Below, in pieces: positions 1-6,922 of a DNA stretch of 19,833 nt. The first letter of the stretch is position 1; every line of letters begins with the position of its first letter. The DNA is taken from contig SLFT01000140.1 in NCBI GenBank assembly GCA_007124105.1, forward strand, positions 1 through 19,833. Reading direction: 5' to 3'. Both the position numbers and the translations under genes were made by a program. The notes beneath the pieces were generated by a model. The model saw only the letters and a program-made list of their open reading frames with translations, ran no database searches and was not told where the DNA came from. This DNA is from Candidatus Hydrogenedentota bacterium (lineage in GTDB: Bacteria; Hydrogenedentota; Hydrogenedentia; Hydrogenedentales; CAITNO01).

Positions 1-2
1 GC

Positions 3-182
3 ATACGGCTTATCGCTTTTGAGTTGGGTCTACGTTTTTTTTCTGACTATATCGCGGGTAATGTATATTTCAATACGCGTTACGACGAACAGAACCTGAA
101 TCGCGCGCGGGTACAGTTCAAGCTTGTTGACAGTATCGAGGCGCGCGAAAAACAGATACGCGCTATCCTGGAGCAACTGTGA
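3..182 (+). CDS. Phosphotransferase (NahK / mucin-desulfatase-like kinase), C-terminal fragment
   Basis: This is the last 59 codons of a gene that begins before the window; the frame is open from base 3 to the TGA at 180-182. The peptide contains LRFFSDYIAGNVYF, then a Tyr-Asp-Glu-Gln-Asn-Leu segment and NRARVQFKLVDSIEAREKQI. From memory, this matches the C-terminal helices of aminoglycoside/choline-kinase-fold phosphotransferases often labelled mucin desulfatase or N-acetylhexosamine 1-kinase-like, which end with a conserved D-Y-L-x-G-D-x-Y-F block and a basic R-x-Q-x-x-L-V helix. The ATP-binding and catalytic part lies outside the window, so the substrate cannot be told. It is on the same strand as the HzsA-related gene 87 bp downstream and may be co-transcribed with it. 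Family placement is fairly likely; the specific function is inference. Confidence 0.6.
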   Translation: MRLIAFELGLRFFSDYIAGNVYFNTRYDEQNLNRARVQFKLVDSIEAREKQIRAILEQL

Positions 183-195
183 CAACGTCCTTTTC

Positions 196-210
196 TCGCC
201 GTGGCGGCGA
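196..210 (+). other. Small GC-rich hairpin between kinase fragment and HzsA-related gene
   Basis: TCGCCG and CGGCGA form a perfect 6-bp stem around a TGG loop, 14 bases after the kinase stop codon. No T-run follows (the next bases are AAGG), so it is not a convincing intrinsic terminator. It could be a weak pause site or a 3'-end stabiliser. Confidence 0.3.
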
Positions 211-269
211 AAGGATTGAGAACATTCAAGCCGCTCCTGTATCATTAGCAAAAAATAAGGACTCCATTT

Positions 270-3200
270 ATGATCCCCATACGATTGACGCTGTGTTTTC
301 TACTGTTGACATCAGCGACCCTTGCCGTTGAACCGTTGCCGGAATTGCCGTCGCCGCTTTTTGCCCAACCCGACGACGAACCACTCGCGGCGAATACATT
401 GCGTTCGCTTGTTGAGGAGGACTGGCTGCAAGCCACGCGTCCTGTCATTACCACCGCATCGGACGCTGCCGGCGCCTGCAACGGCGTCAAAAACGGCGCC
501 TACGGTTTTCATGTGGGCCCTCAGGCAAATCCCTGGTGGCAGGTTGACCTGGGCGAGACAACGCGGGTGGGCACAATTGTAGTATACAACCGGTTGGACT
601 ACCCGCCCGGCCTGCACAATGCCGATACCCTCCAGATTCTCAGTTCCAGTAACGGCGAGGACTGGACCTTGCGCCATGACAATCAAGGCGCGCATTTTGG
701 CGGCATCCACGGCGCGCCTCCCCTGACGGTTTCCTTTGGCGACGATGGGATACCCGCGCGGTTTATCCGACTTGTTATTCCAAGCGAGGCGCCCATTTTC
801 CTGCATCTTGACGAGGTAGAAGTGTACGCTGTCGGCGATGACGCGACAAACATCGCGCTGCATCAGCCGGCGGATCAAAGCAGTTTGAGCATCTGGTCCA
901 CGCCCAAGATTGAGACGCCCAGGATTTATTCTGTTCAATCTTTCATAGACCGCGGGCGGCGTCTGGCGGCCTATCTAGGCCTTCAGGACATTGACTTTTC
1001 GCGCGATTTGCGCGCCCTTGACGCTCTTGAAGAGCGTTTCAAGGCGCTGCCCGAAAACGTTTCGGAGGACACGCTGCGCGAATTGTATCTCGAAACGCGA
1101 TGGATTGTCCGACGCATTGTGTTTAAGAATCCGATCCTTGACTTTGATGAATTGCTTTTCGTGAAACGCTTCACCCAGGAAACCTTCCCTGATATCTGTC
1201 TGAACCACATGCCGTGGGTCTCACGACCCGGCGGCGACCTGTGCGTACTGCGCCCTGTTGATGATGAAGAGGGCTTGTTTGCGGCGTTGAAGTATCCCGT
1301 GAGCGGTGAAAAACCGGCGGCGACCGCGCGTAACCTGCTGAACGGCGCATTGGGCCCTGGCAATGTACACGGTATGGATTTGTGGTTCGAGGGCGACCGC
1401 GTGGTCTTTGGCTATGCCCGTTCCCGAAGCGACGAGCCGCCCGACGGCTGGCTGGACCGCACCCAGAGTTTTCGCCTGCGCCGCGAGGAACAGCCGACCC
1501 ACTTGTTCGAGTTGCGTTTGGACAATGGACAGGTGCGTCAAATTACGTCTGGGGAATGGAGCGACCTTGATCCCACCTATGCGCCCAGCGGCGACATTGT
1601 GTTCACATCAGAGCGGTGCGGCACATCGCTGCAGTGCAACGAATACGATAAGGACGAAACAAGCTGCAACCTCTATGTGACGCGCCCCGACGGCAGCGGT
1701 ATCCGCCGCCTCAGCGTAAACAAGGACGGCGATTATATGCCGCGCGCCCTTGACAACGGCATGATCGCCTTTACGCGCTGGGAATATCAAGAGCGCGGTT
1801 TCGCCTATATCCATTCCATCTGGACAATACGCCCGGACGGCACCAGCGCGGACGCCCTGTTCGGACAACATCTGGAGAATCCCTGGGCGGTTGTGGACGC
1901 GCGTTCCATACCCAACAGCGATAAACTGGTAGCGCTGGCGTCCGGGCATCATACGCTTGCGGTTGGTCCGCTTATCATCATTGATCCCGCAATGGGCGTG
2001 AACAATCCGGAAGGCATAAGCATCGTAACGCCCACCATTACGTCGCCTCAGGGGGGGATGAGCGGCGCGCCTGTACCCGAGGGCGGCACGGAAGACCACG
2101 ACGGTTTTTACGCGACCCCCTGGGCGCTTTCGGAAAAATTTTTCCTGGCTTCTTACAGCTATGGCAACGAAATGACCGACCCAACGGGTTACGGCCTTTA
2201 CCTGGTGGACGTGTACGGGAATAAGGAACTTATTTACCGCGACCCCGATATTTCGTGCTTCATGCCAATTCCTTTGCGTCCACGGCCCATACCGCTCATT
2301 TTGCCCGATGTGGTGGATGTGGACGCGAAATACGCCTCCTGTTATGTGAGCGATATCACCTCTGGCGTAGACGGCATTGAGGCTAAGCAGGCGCGTTATC
2401 TGCGCGTCTCCGAGCCCGTGCCATGGCCCTACGACAATAAATACGGCGGCCATCGCTATGGCGAAGACCACCGCTATGGCGGACCGGACGCCGACCGGCG
2501 CAATCTGACCAACTGGACGCCGGTGCGCATATTGGGCGATGTGCCCGTGAACCCTGACGGCAGCGCGTACTTCAAGGTTCCCGCTGACACAGCGGTCTAT
2601 TTCCAATTGCTCGACGAGAATCGCATGGAGTTGCGGCGTATGCGTTCCTTCATCAGTTTCCAGCCCGGCGAGGCGCGCGGTTGCGTGGGATGTCATGAGA
2701 CCAATGAGATTGCCGCGCTGCAAACGCCGCCAACCTGGGCAGGAGAAGCCGCAGAAAAACGCCTGGCGCCGTGGGGCGATCAGCCGGTTAGCTTCCTGCG
2801 AGACGTGCAACCGATTCTGGACGCGCATTGCTTGGAATGTCACACTGGATTGTCGCCCGAAGGCGGCCTGGACTTTGCGGGAGGCTTGATAGGCTGGGAC
2901 GACGAAGTGCCGCATTATGGACACAACAGAGCCTTTGAAACCATCCTCAAGCATAATCTCGTCAGCATATCCCCGGCACGCGAGCATGACGCGGAGGTGA
3001 CGCCGCCATTGGCCTACGGAGCGCACAAAAGCACGCTGATAAATGCTCTGGGAGATGACAATCATCGGGAAGTTGCCCTTTCCGAGGAGGAGCGTTTGCG
3101 GATCGCTATGTGGATAGACGCAAACGCGCCCTACCACGACCAATTTGTCAACAAACGCTCCGGGGAAACGGTATACAACCTCCCGAGAGATAACGAGTTG

Positions 3201-3509
3201 CGTGAGCAGATCATGCAGGTTCATAGCCAGCGGTGTGTCGCCTGTCACGAACCCGACAGTATTACAAGGCTGGACTGGATTGATTTGCACAAACCGGAGC
3301 GGAGCCTATTCCTGACGGCGCCTCTTGCCGTTGCCGCCGGAGGCGGCGGCCAATGCGGCGAAGCTGTCTACACGACTTCGGAAGACCCTGATTATACTGC
3401 GCTCGAGACGCTTGTTGGCGACGCTGTAGCGCGCGCCTGGCGTTATCCGCGCCGCGACCTGCGCGCAGTGGACAGCCCTATTCGCCCCATAGCACGAACG
3501 CTCGATTAG
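270..3509 (+). CDS. HzsA-related secreted multihaem protein: discoidin, TolB-like propeller, three CxxCH motifs
   Basis: Residues 1-19 look like a Sec signal peptide (short basic start, Leu-rich core, cleavage near Thr-Leu-Ala), so the protein is exported. Residues ~50-190 resemble a discoidin (F5/8 type C) fold, with WWQVDLG at 89-95 and a closing F-I-R-L-V strand. Residues ~410-700 carry TolB/WD40-like propeller strands such as DLDPTYAPSGDIVFTS and LYVTRPDGSGIRRLS. Three haem c motifs follow: CVGCH (805-809), CLECH (854-858) and CVACH (989-993). This order recalls proteins annotated as related to the hydrazine synthase alpha subunit (HzsA), which are common in planctomycete-like genomes outside anammox bacteria; no HzsB or HzsC gene is nearby. 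Kuenenia HzsA is about 800 residues and lacks the N-terminal discoidin part. A periplasmic electron-transfer or carbohydrate-binding role is inference. The start at 270 follows an AAGGA ribosome-binding site. Confidence 0.8.
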   Translation: MIPIRLTLCFLLLTSATLAVEPLPELPSPLFAQPDDEPLAANTLRSLVEEDWLQATRPVITTASDAAGACNGVKNGAYGFHVGPQANPWWQVDLGETTRVGTIVVYNRLDYPPGLHNADTLQILSSSNGEDWTLRHDNQGAHFGGIHGAPPLTVSFGDDGIPARFIRLVIPSEAPIFLHLDEVEVYAVGDDATNIALHQPADQSSLSIWSTPKIETPRIYSVQSFIDRGRRLAAYLGLQDIDFSRDLRALDALEERFKALPENVSEDTLRELYLETRWIVRRIVFKNPILDFDELLFVKRFTQETFPDICLNHMPWVSRPGGDLCVLRPVDDEEGLFAALKYPVSGEKPAATARNLLNGALGPGNVHGMDLWFEGDRVVFGYARSRSDEPPDGWLDRTQSFRLRREEQPTHLFELRLDNGQVRQITSGEWSDLDPTYAPSGDIVFTSERCGTSLQCNEYDKDETSCNLYVTRPDGSGIRRLSVNKDGDYMPRALDNGMIAFTRWEYQERGFAYIHSIWTIRPDGTSADALFGQHLENPWAVVDARSIPNSDKLVALASGHHTLAVGPLIIIDPAMGVNNPEGISIVTPTITSPQGGMSGAPVPEGGTEDHDGFYATPWALSEKFFLASYSYGNEMTDPTGYGLYLVDVYGNKELIYRDPDISCFMPIPLRPRPIPLILPDVVDVDAKYASCYVSDITSGVDGIEAKQARYLRVSEPVPWPYDNKYGGHRYGEDHRYGGPDADRRNLTNWTPVRILGDVPVNPDGSAYFKVPADTAVYFQLLDENRMELRRMRSFISFQPGEARGCVGCHETNEIAALQTPPTWAGEAAEKRLAPWGDQPVSFLRDVQPILDAHCLECHTGLSPEGGLDFAGGLIGWDDEVPHYGHNRAFETILKHNLVSISPAREHDAEVTPPLAYGAHKSTLINALGDDNHREVALSEEERLRIAMWIDANAPYHDQFVNKRSGETVYNLPRDNELREQIMQVHSQRCVACHEPDSITRLDWIDLHKPERSLFLTAPLAVAAGGGGQCGEAVYTTSEDPDYTALETLVGDAVARAWRYPRRDLRAVDSPIRPIARTLD

Positions 3510-3656
3510 CACCCAATAACAACGATACAGTTCTAGCGCGCGGGCTTGGCCCACACTCCCAAAGTAACTTCATGCTTCCTGATCCCGACAGGGTTTCTTA
3601 ATGATATTTCGGAATCCAGGTTGGCACTTTTTGTTAAGTCATCTTCGCATAAGGCC

Positions 3657-3774
3657 GGACTAAACAGGTGACGCCGCCCCCGATGGACCATATTGACCGT
3701 ATTGACAGGATTGACGGATGCCGCATCTACATTGACGCGTATCTCTTGATTTCCACGGCATTTAGTCCAACGAA
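3657..3774. repeat. Possible MITE-like relic with short terminal inverted repeats
   Basis: GGACTAAA at 3657-3664 is matched by its reverse complement TTTAGTCC at 3761-3768, bounding about 112 bp. The right end (3761-3774) is the exact reverse complement of 14 bases at 16767-16780. The left end shares GGACTAAACAGG with 16773-16784, and both copies continue with a similar segment (CGAT, then CC, then TATTGA). The pattern fits a small non-autonomous element or decayed repeat family, but only two incomplete copies are visible. Confidence 0.35.
3692..3737. repeat. ATTGAC short tandem repeat, 9-bp period
   Basis: ATTGAC occurs at 3692, 3701 and 3710 (exact 9-base spacing) and again at 3731. ATTGACAGG also recurs at 3913 within the predicted promoter. 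The 9-base period keeps any reading frame open, giving Ile-Asp-Arg on the plus strand and Val-Asn-Pro/Thr on the minus strand. It looks like an intergenic short repeat rather than coding sequence. Confidence 0.5.
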
Positions 3775-3913
3775 CAACAACGCATCGTGATTCGTCACGC
3801 TTCATGGTTGGCGCATCGCTCATTTATTTATCTGATATTTGAAATTTGAGATCGTCATTTCCTGTTTTGTTTCCATGATGTCTCTAAAACGCAGCCGCCT
3901 GTTGATCACAAGA

Positions 3914-3942
3914 TTGACAGGAAACATTTCTCCTGCTACTAT
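3914..3942 (+). promoter_or_regulatory. Predicted sigma70-type promoter for the AI-2E family gene
   Basis: A perfect -35 hexamer TTGACA (3914-3919) is followed by a 17-base spacer and TACTAT (3937-3942; four of six matches to TATAAT). It sits 37 bases before the AI-2E start codon. The -35 is embedded in an ATTGACAGG copy of the local repeat, so chance resemblance remains possible. Confidence 0.5.
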
Positions 3943-3979
3943 ACTCCCTGTCCATACTAAAACTGAGGAGGACAGCTGA

Positions 3980-5200
3980 ATGCTCGATACCGTGCTGCGA
4001 AACCCGTGGGTGCGCGCGCTGGGCGCGTCGTTTGCGCTTTTGATGCTCGCGGGCGCTATATATCTGCTGCTGCCTATCCTGGTTTCCCTGTTGCTGTCTT
4101 TTCTCGTGGCGTATATATTAACGCCTGTGGTGCATTACGCGGAGAAGCTTCGTATTCCGCGCATGGTCACCATTATGACGTTGCTGGTCATTTTGTTGGT
4201 AGTAGCCACGGCACTGCCGCTATATCTGGCCGCCAACATTGTCCAGGAGGCGGAGCGCCTCATCGGCCACGCGCGAGAAGGCATTACCGAGGAGCGCCTG
4301 GATATGCTGCTCAATGAATTGCCCTTGCGCGAGTTGGTGCTGTACTTGGGCTGGGCGCCGGAAGATGGCGTGGAATTCAATGAACGGGCAATCATTGTCG
4401 AACGCATCGGGGAAGCAGTACGTGAGAACGCGTTGTTGTTTATTCGTAATTACGGCCTGCATGTGGCCGACATGGGACGGCAGGCGGGACGCAGCGCGGC
4501 GCAGTTTCTGACGAGTCTGGGCGCGTGGGCTATTTCCATCATTTCATTTTTGATAAATCTTTCGCTCTTTGTTTTTGTGGCGGTTTATCTGCTGCGCGAT
4601 TACGATAAGCTGATTGAGAGCCTGCGCGAGATGGTGCCGCCCCGCTATCTCCCCTGTTTGAGCGATATTATTCAGAAGATTAATTTACAGCTGCGATCGC
4701 TGCTTCGCGGCCAAATTACAGTCTGCGCATCTCTTGCCATTATGTATGGCATTGGCCTCAGCTGGGCGGGCGCGCCCTTTGCCGTTCCTATTGCGTTGTT
4801 CGGCGGCGCGGCGGCGATCGTCCCATATATCGGCCCCATGCTTACCATCACCCCCGCCGCGTTGCTTACGCTGTTGTTTTATGGTATTGGCGCCAACTTG
4901 TTCTGGGTGTTCCTGGTGTTTCTGGTGGTACAGATTGTGGAAACCTATTTTCTTACGCCGCGCGTACTGGGCTCGAAGATCGGTCTCAACCCTGTCTGGA
5001 TCATTGTGGCGTTCATGGTGTTCAGCTCCGCATTCGGGATGATTGGCGTTATCCTGGCTGTTCCCAGCGCCGCGGTGCTGAAGGTGCTGGCGGTGGAGGG
5101 AACCACCGCTTACAAGCGCTCTGTCCTTTTCACCGGGTCGTCTTCAGCGTCTCCATCCTCGTCGTCATCATCGCTTTCGTCATCGGACTCAGACTCATAA
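3980..5200 (+). CDS. AI-2E family transporter (PerM/YdiK-like membrane protein)
   Basis: This 406-residue integral membrane protein has the AI-2E family layout. Hydrophobic segments lie at ~12-50 and ~62-85, then comes a soluble stretch (90-180), then a dense membrane block (183-207, 247-375). Family signatures are visible: VPYIGPMLTITPA near 281-293, and TPRVLGSKIGLNPVWII near 326-342, followed by VFSSAFGMIGVILAVP. Members of this family export autoinducer-2 or act as ion antiporters or permeases; the substrate here cannot be inferred. The start is supported by GAGGAGG at 3965-3971, eight bases before ATG. Residues 387-406 form an unusual tail in which 15 of 20 residues are Ser; this part overlaps the end of pssA on the other strand. 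The family core ends near residue 375, so the tail is probably an extension due to the convergent overlap. Confidence 0.88.
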   Translation: MLDTVLRNPWVRALGASFALLMLAGAIYLLLPILVSLLLSFLVAYILTPVVHYAEKLRIPRMVTIMTLLVILLVVATALPLYLAANIVQEAERLIGHAREGITEERLDMLLNELPLRELVLYLGWAPEDGVEFNERAIIVERIGEAVRENALLFIRNYGLHVADMGRQAGRSAAQFLTSLGAWAISIISFLINLSLFVFVAVYLLRDYDKLIESLREMVPPRYLPCLSDIIQKINLQLRSLLRGQITVCASLAIMYGIGLSWAGAPFAVPIALFGGAAAIVPYIGPMLTITPAALLTLLFYGIGANLFWVFLVFLVVQIVETYFLTPRVLGSKIGLNPVWIIVAFMVFSSAFGMIGVILAVPSAAVLKVLAVEGTTAYKRSVLFTGSSSASPSSSSSSLSSSDSDS

Positions 5201-6078
5201 CTTTCGTCGTCCTGGTCGGCATCTGCGGCCTCAAGCGTATTGGAAAGCGCGGCATAGGAAGGGGTGCGTCCGGTAATGCGACCGTAAAGCGTATCGGCTA
5301 TTCCGAAAAGGACGTAAGCGGTCGCAAGGGGAAACAACACCAGCGATATGCTCGTCACAATAGCGTAGTGAATGAGGCCGATGGCGAACGCGTATATGGC
5401 CAGTGTCATGAACGCGTGGCGCGGTTTGAGTAAGAAGGCTTTAATCTTGCCTTTGGGATAACGCACGGAACTGACCATCAGCAAGGCAAGAACAACCGAG
5501 GTGGGCCCCAACGCAATGTACGCCAGCGGCCCCAACGCGTGCGCGTCAAGCCGCTGTTCAAAATACATGAGAAACAGCACAAAGGTGGCGATAGCGCCGG
5601 CGGCTGCGGGCGAGGGCAAGCCGATAAAAGAGTCGCGCATATCCGCGTGATAGGTGTTGAAGCGGGCCAGCCGCAGCGCCGCGCAAATTACATAAATGAT
5701 GGCCATGTATGAGCCGGTCATGCCCACAATGGACTCGGTTTGCGGCGAAACCGGTAAATGTGACCCTTCGGGCAGATAGGCCATGAACACCAGAACGGCG
5801 GGGGCCACGCCGAAAGAGACCAGGTCGCAGAGACTGTCCAGCTCCTTGCCAAAATCGGAAACGCTGCGCGTTAGCCGCGCCACGAATCCATCGAGTATGT
5901 CAAAAATCATGGCCAACAGGATACAAGTGGCCGCCCATTGGAATTCGAGGCCGATACTGGCGAATATGCTGGTGACGCCCATATACAGATTCATGGTTGT
6001 CATGACGCTCGCCAGCACATTGACTTGTACGAACCGCCGCTTCTTATTGCGCTTCTTTTTTAGTTTGTAGAGTTTCAT
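5110..6078 (-). CDS. pssA: CDP-diacylglycerol--serine O-phosphatidyltransferase
   Basis: It catalyses transfer of serine to CDP-diacylglycerol to give phosphatidylserine, at the cytoplasmic membrane. The CDP-alcohol phosphatidyltransferase motif D-G-x2-A-R-x8-G-x3-D-x3-D is complete: D63, G64, A67, R68, G77, D81, D85. Multiple membrane segments follow. The start was chosen at 6078 (MKLYKLKKKRN), where ATG overlaps the psd stop codon as ATGA (6075-6078), indicating translational coupling; upstream in-frame codons only shadow psd. The protein has 322 residues, longer than many bacterial type II PssA enzymes (roughly 180-280). The excess is mainly an acidic tail, residues ~283-315, with 21 Asp/Glu in 33 positions, whereas the N-terminus is strongly basic. 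The last 30 codons overlap the AI-2E gene antisense. Confidence 0.92.
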   Translation of the reverse strand: MKLYKLKKKRNKKRRFVQVNVLASVMTTMNLYMGVTSIFASIGLEFQWAATCILLAMIFDILDGFVARLTRSVSDFGKELDSLCDLVSFGVAPAVLVFMAYLPEGSHLPVSPQTESIVGMTGSYMAIIYVICAALRLARFNTYHADMRDSFIGLPSPAAAGAIATFVLFLMYFEQRLDAHALGPLAYIALGPTSVVLALLMVSSVRYPKGKIKAFLLKPRHAFMTLAIYAFAIGLIHYAIVTSISLVLFPLATAYVLFGIADTLYGRITGRTPSYAALSNTLEAADADQDDESYESESDDESDDDDEDGDAEDDPVKRTERL

Positions 6079-6725
6079 TGGAATCTTGCCAGTGTGGTTA
6101 TGCCCGCGCGGGTTTTCTGGCGCAACGAAACCAGCGCTTCGCTTTTGGGCGGCAGGTATAGCTCGACGCGACTGCCAAACTTTATCATGCCGAATTTCTC
6201 GCCCTGTTTCAAAGCGACGCCCGGTTGCGCTGGACACACAATATGCCGCGCCACGGCGCCCGAAATCTGCCGGACAGTTACCGGGCCCCATTGCGTGTCA
6301 AGCCAGAGCGCATTGGACTCATTTACCCGGCTGGCTTCATCTGTCATGGCGTTCTTATACTTACCCGGCGCGTATCGCACGTCGCGCACTGTGCAATCAC
6401 AGGGCGCGCGATTGACGTGTACATTGAACACGGACATAAAAACAGCGATGCACAGGCATGGCCCGTCATAGTGTGGGGTATCCTCAAGATGTTCGATTGC
6501 CGCCACCACGCCGTCGGCGGGCGCCAGCGCTGCCCCCGGCGTCGGGTGGATATCCCGATGGAAATCACGGAAGAAGAGCAACGTACAACAGGCGAACAGC
6601 AACAGGGGCAGGCCTATCCAGCCGTAGCCGAAAGGCCACAACGCCACGCCGGCAATGAATGCAACAGCGAACCATGGCAGATAATGGCGTCTGCCTTCGC
6701 GCCAACCACTGAATGGTTTTTCCAT
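6075..6725 (-). CDS. psd: Phosphatidylserine decarboxylase, short form (proenzyme)
   Basis: The enzyme converts phosphatidylserine to phosphatidylethanolamine and matures by self-cleavage to a pyruvoyl enzyme. At 216 residues it is the short, archaetidylserine-decarboxylase-like class. Visible catalytic elements are PADG (69-72, Asp71), NVHVNR (His103) and the cleavage site FGSRVELYLPP with Gly184-Ser185; Asp, His and Ser form the known autocleavage triad. Two hydrophobic segments at ~17-32 and ~36-52 anchor it in the membrane, followed by FFRD. The ribosome-binding site AAAGGA precedes the ATG at 6725. It sits directly upstream of pssA with a 4-bp overlap, so the two consecutive steps are encoded in reverse order of the pathway. 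A hairpin repeat lies between it and radC. Confidence 0.93.
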   Translation of the reverse strand: MEKPFSGWREGRRHYLPWFAVAFIAGVALWPFGYGWIGLPLLLFACCTLLFFRDFHRDIHPTPGAALAPADGVVAAIEHLEDTPHYDGPCLCIAVFMSVFNVHVNRAPCDCTVRDVRYAPGKYKNAMTDEASRVNESNALWLDTQWGPVTVRQISGAVARHIVCPAQPGVALKQGEKFGMIKFGSRVELYLPPKSEALVSLRQKTRAGITTLARFQ

Positions 6726-6777
6726 GAGAATCCTTTATTGGAAGATTATCTGTCCTGTCATCAACACAAGAAGTGAT

Positions 6778-6869
6778 GGTATGTTGTTCACGCTTTAGCG
6801 TGCTGGGATTAGCCGCTGAACTTGTAGCGTACATGTTGCCCCGGCACGCTAAAGCGTGAACAACATACC
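6778..6869. repeat. Palindromic intergenic repeat (REP/MITE-like), perfect 26-bp inverted arms
   Basis: Arm 6778-6803 is the exact reverse complement of arm 6844-6869. With a G:T pair and three more G:C pairs inward, the stem reaches 30 bp around a ~32-base loop. Each arm contains its own smaller near-palindrome, CACGCT-TT-AGCGTG. It lies in the 197-bp gap between radC and psd and contains no gene. The architecture resembles REP/BIME-type elements, which may be moved by RAYT transposases, or a MITE. If transcribed it would form a very stable hairpin separating the pur-radC and psd-pssA segments, possibly stabilising the upstream message. No T-run follows on either strand. Confidence 0.75.
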
Positions 6870-6922
6870 TGGGATTGCTCTGGGTTGCTAAAGTGACGGC
6901 CCGAAACATGTCGCCGCGCATA

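Larger units (their letters stand above)
3510..3979. other. 470-bp intergenic region with short repeats, no convincing gene
   Basis: Between the HzsA-related gene and the AI-2E gene I see no confident protein gene. A 96-codon minus-strand frame (3533-3823) exists, but part of its sequence comes from the 9-bp repeat, it has no recognisable motif and no clear ribosome-binding site, so it is not called. The stretch holds a GGACTAAACAGG element at 3657-3668 with a partial inverted copy at 3761-3768, an ATTGAC repeat at 3692-3737, and a promoter just before the next gene. Confidence 0.6.

Noticed and set aside
196..210. Intrinsic terminator after the kinase fragment
   Set aside because: A good 6-bp stem but no T-run on the plus strand, so it is only recorded as a hairpin.
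1608..3290. 560-codon minus-strand open frame opposite the HzsA-related gene
   Set aside because: It lies entirely antisense to a gene with a signal peptide and three haem motifs. Its translation shows no domain and has the His/Arg/Val-rich look of complement-strand shadow.
3692..3737. CRISPR array
   Set aside because: The repeat unit is only six bases with 3-15-base gaps; no repeat-spacer structure and no cas genes.
3533..3823. 96-codon minus-strand open frame in the 470-bp gap
   Set aside because: Part of its sequence is derived from the ATTGAC repeat and the inverted-repeat relic. It has no clear ribosome-binding site and no recognisable motif.
6079..6291. Longer N-terminus for PssA starting at 6291
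   Set aside because: These 71 codons lie inside psd in another frame and lack similarity to PssA. The ATGA overlap start at 6078 fits the family and gives a basic N-terminus.
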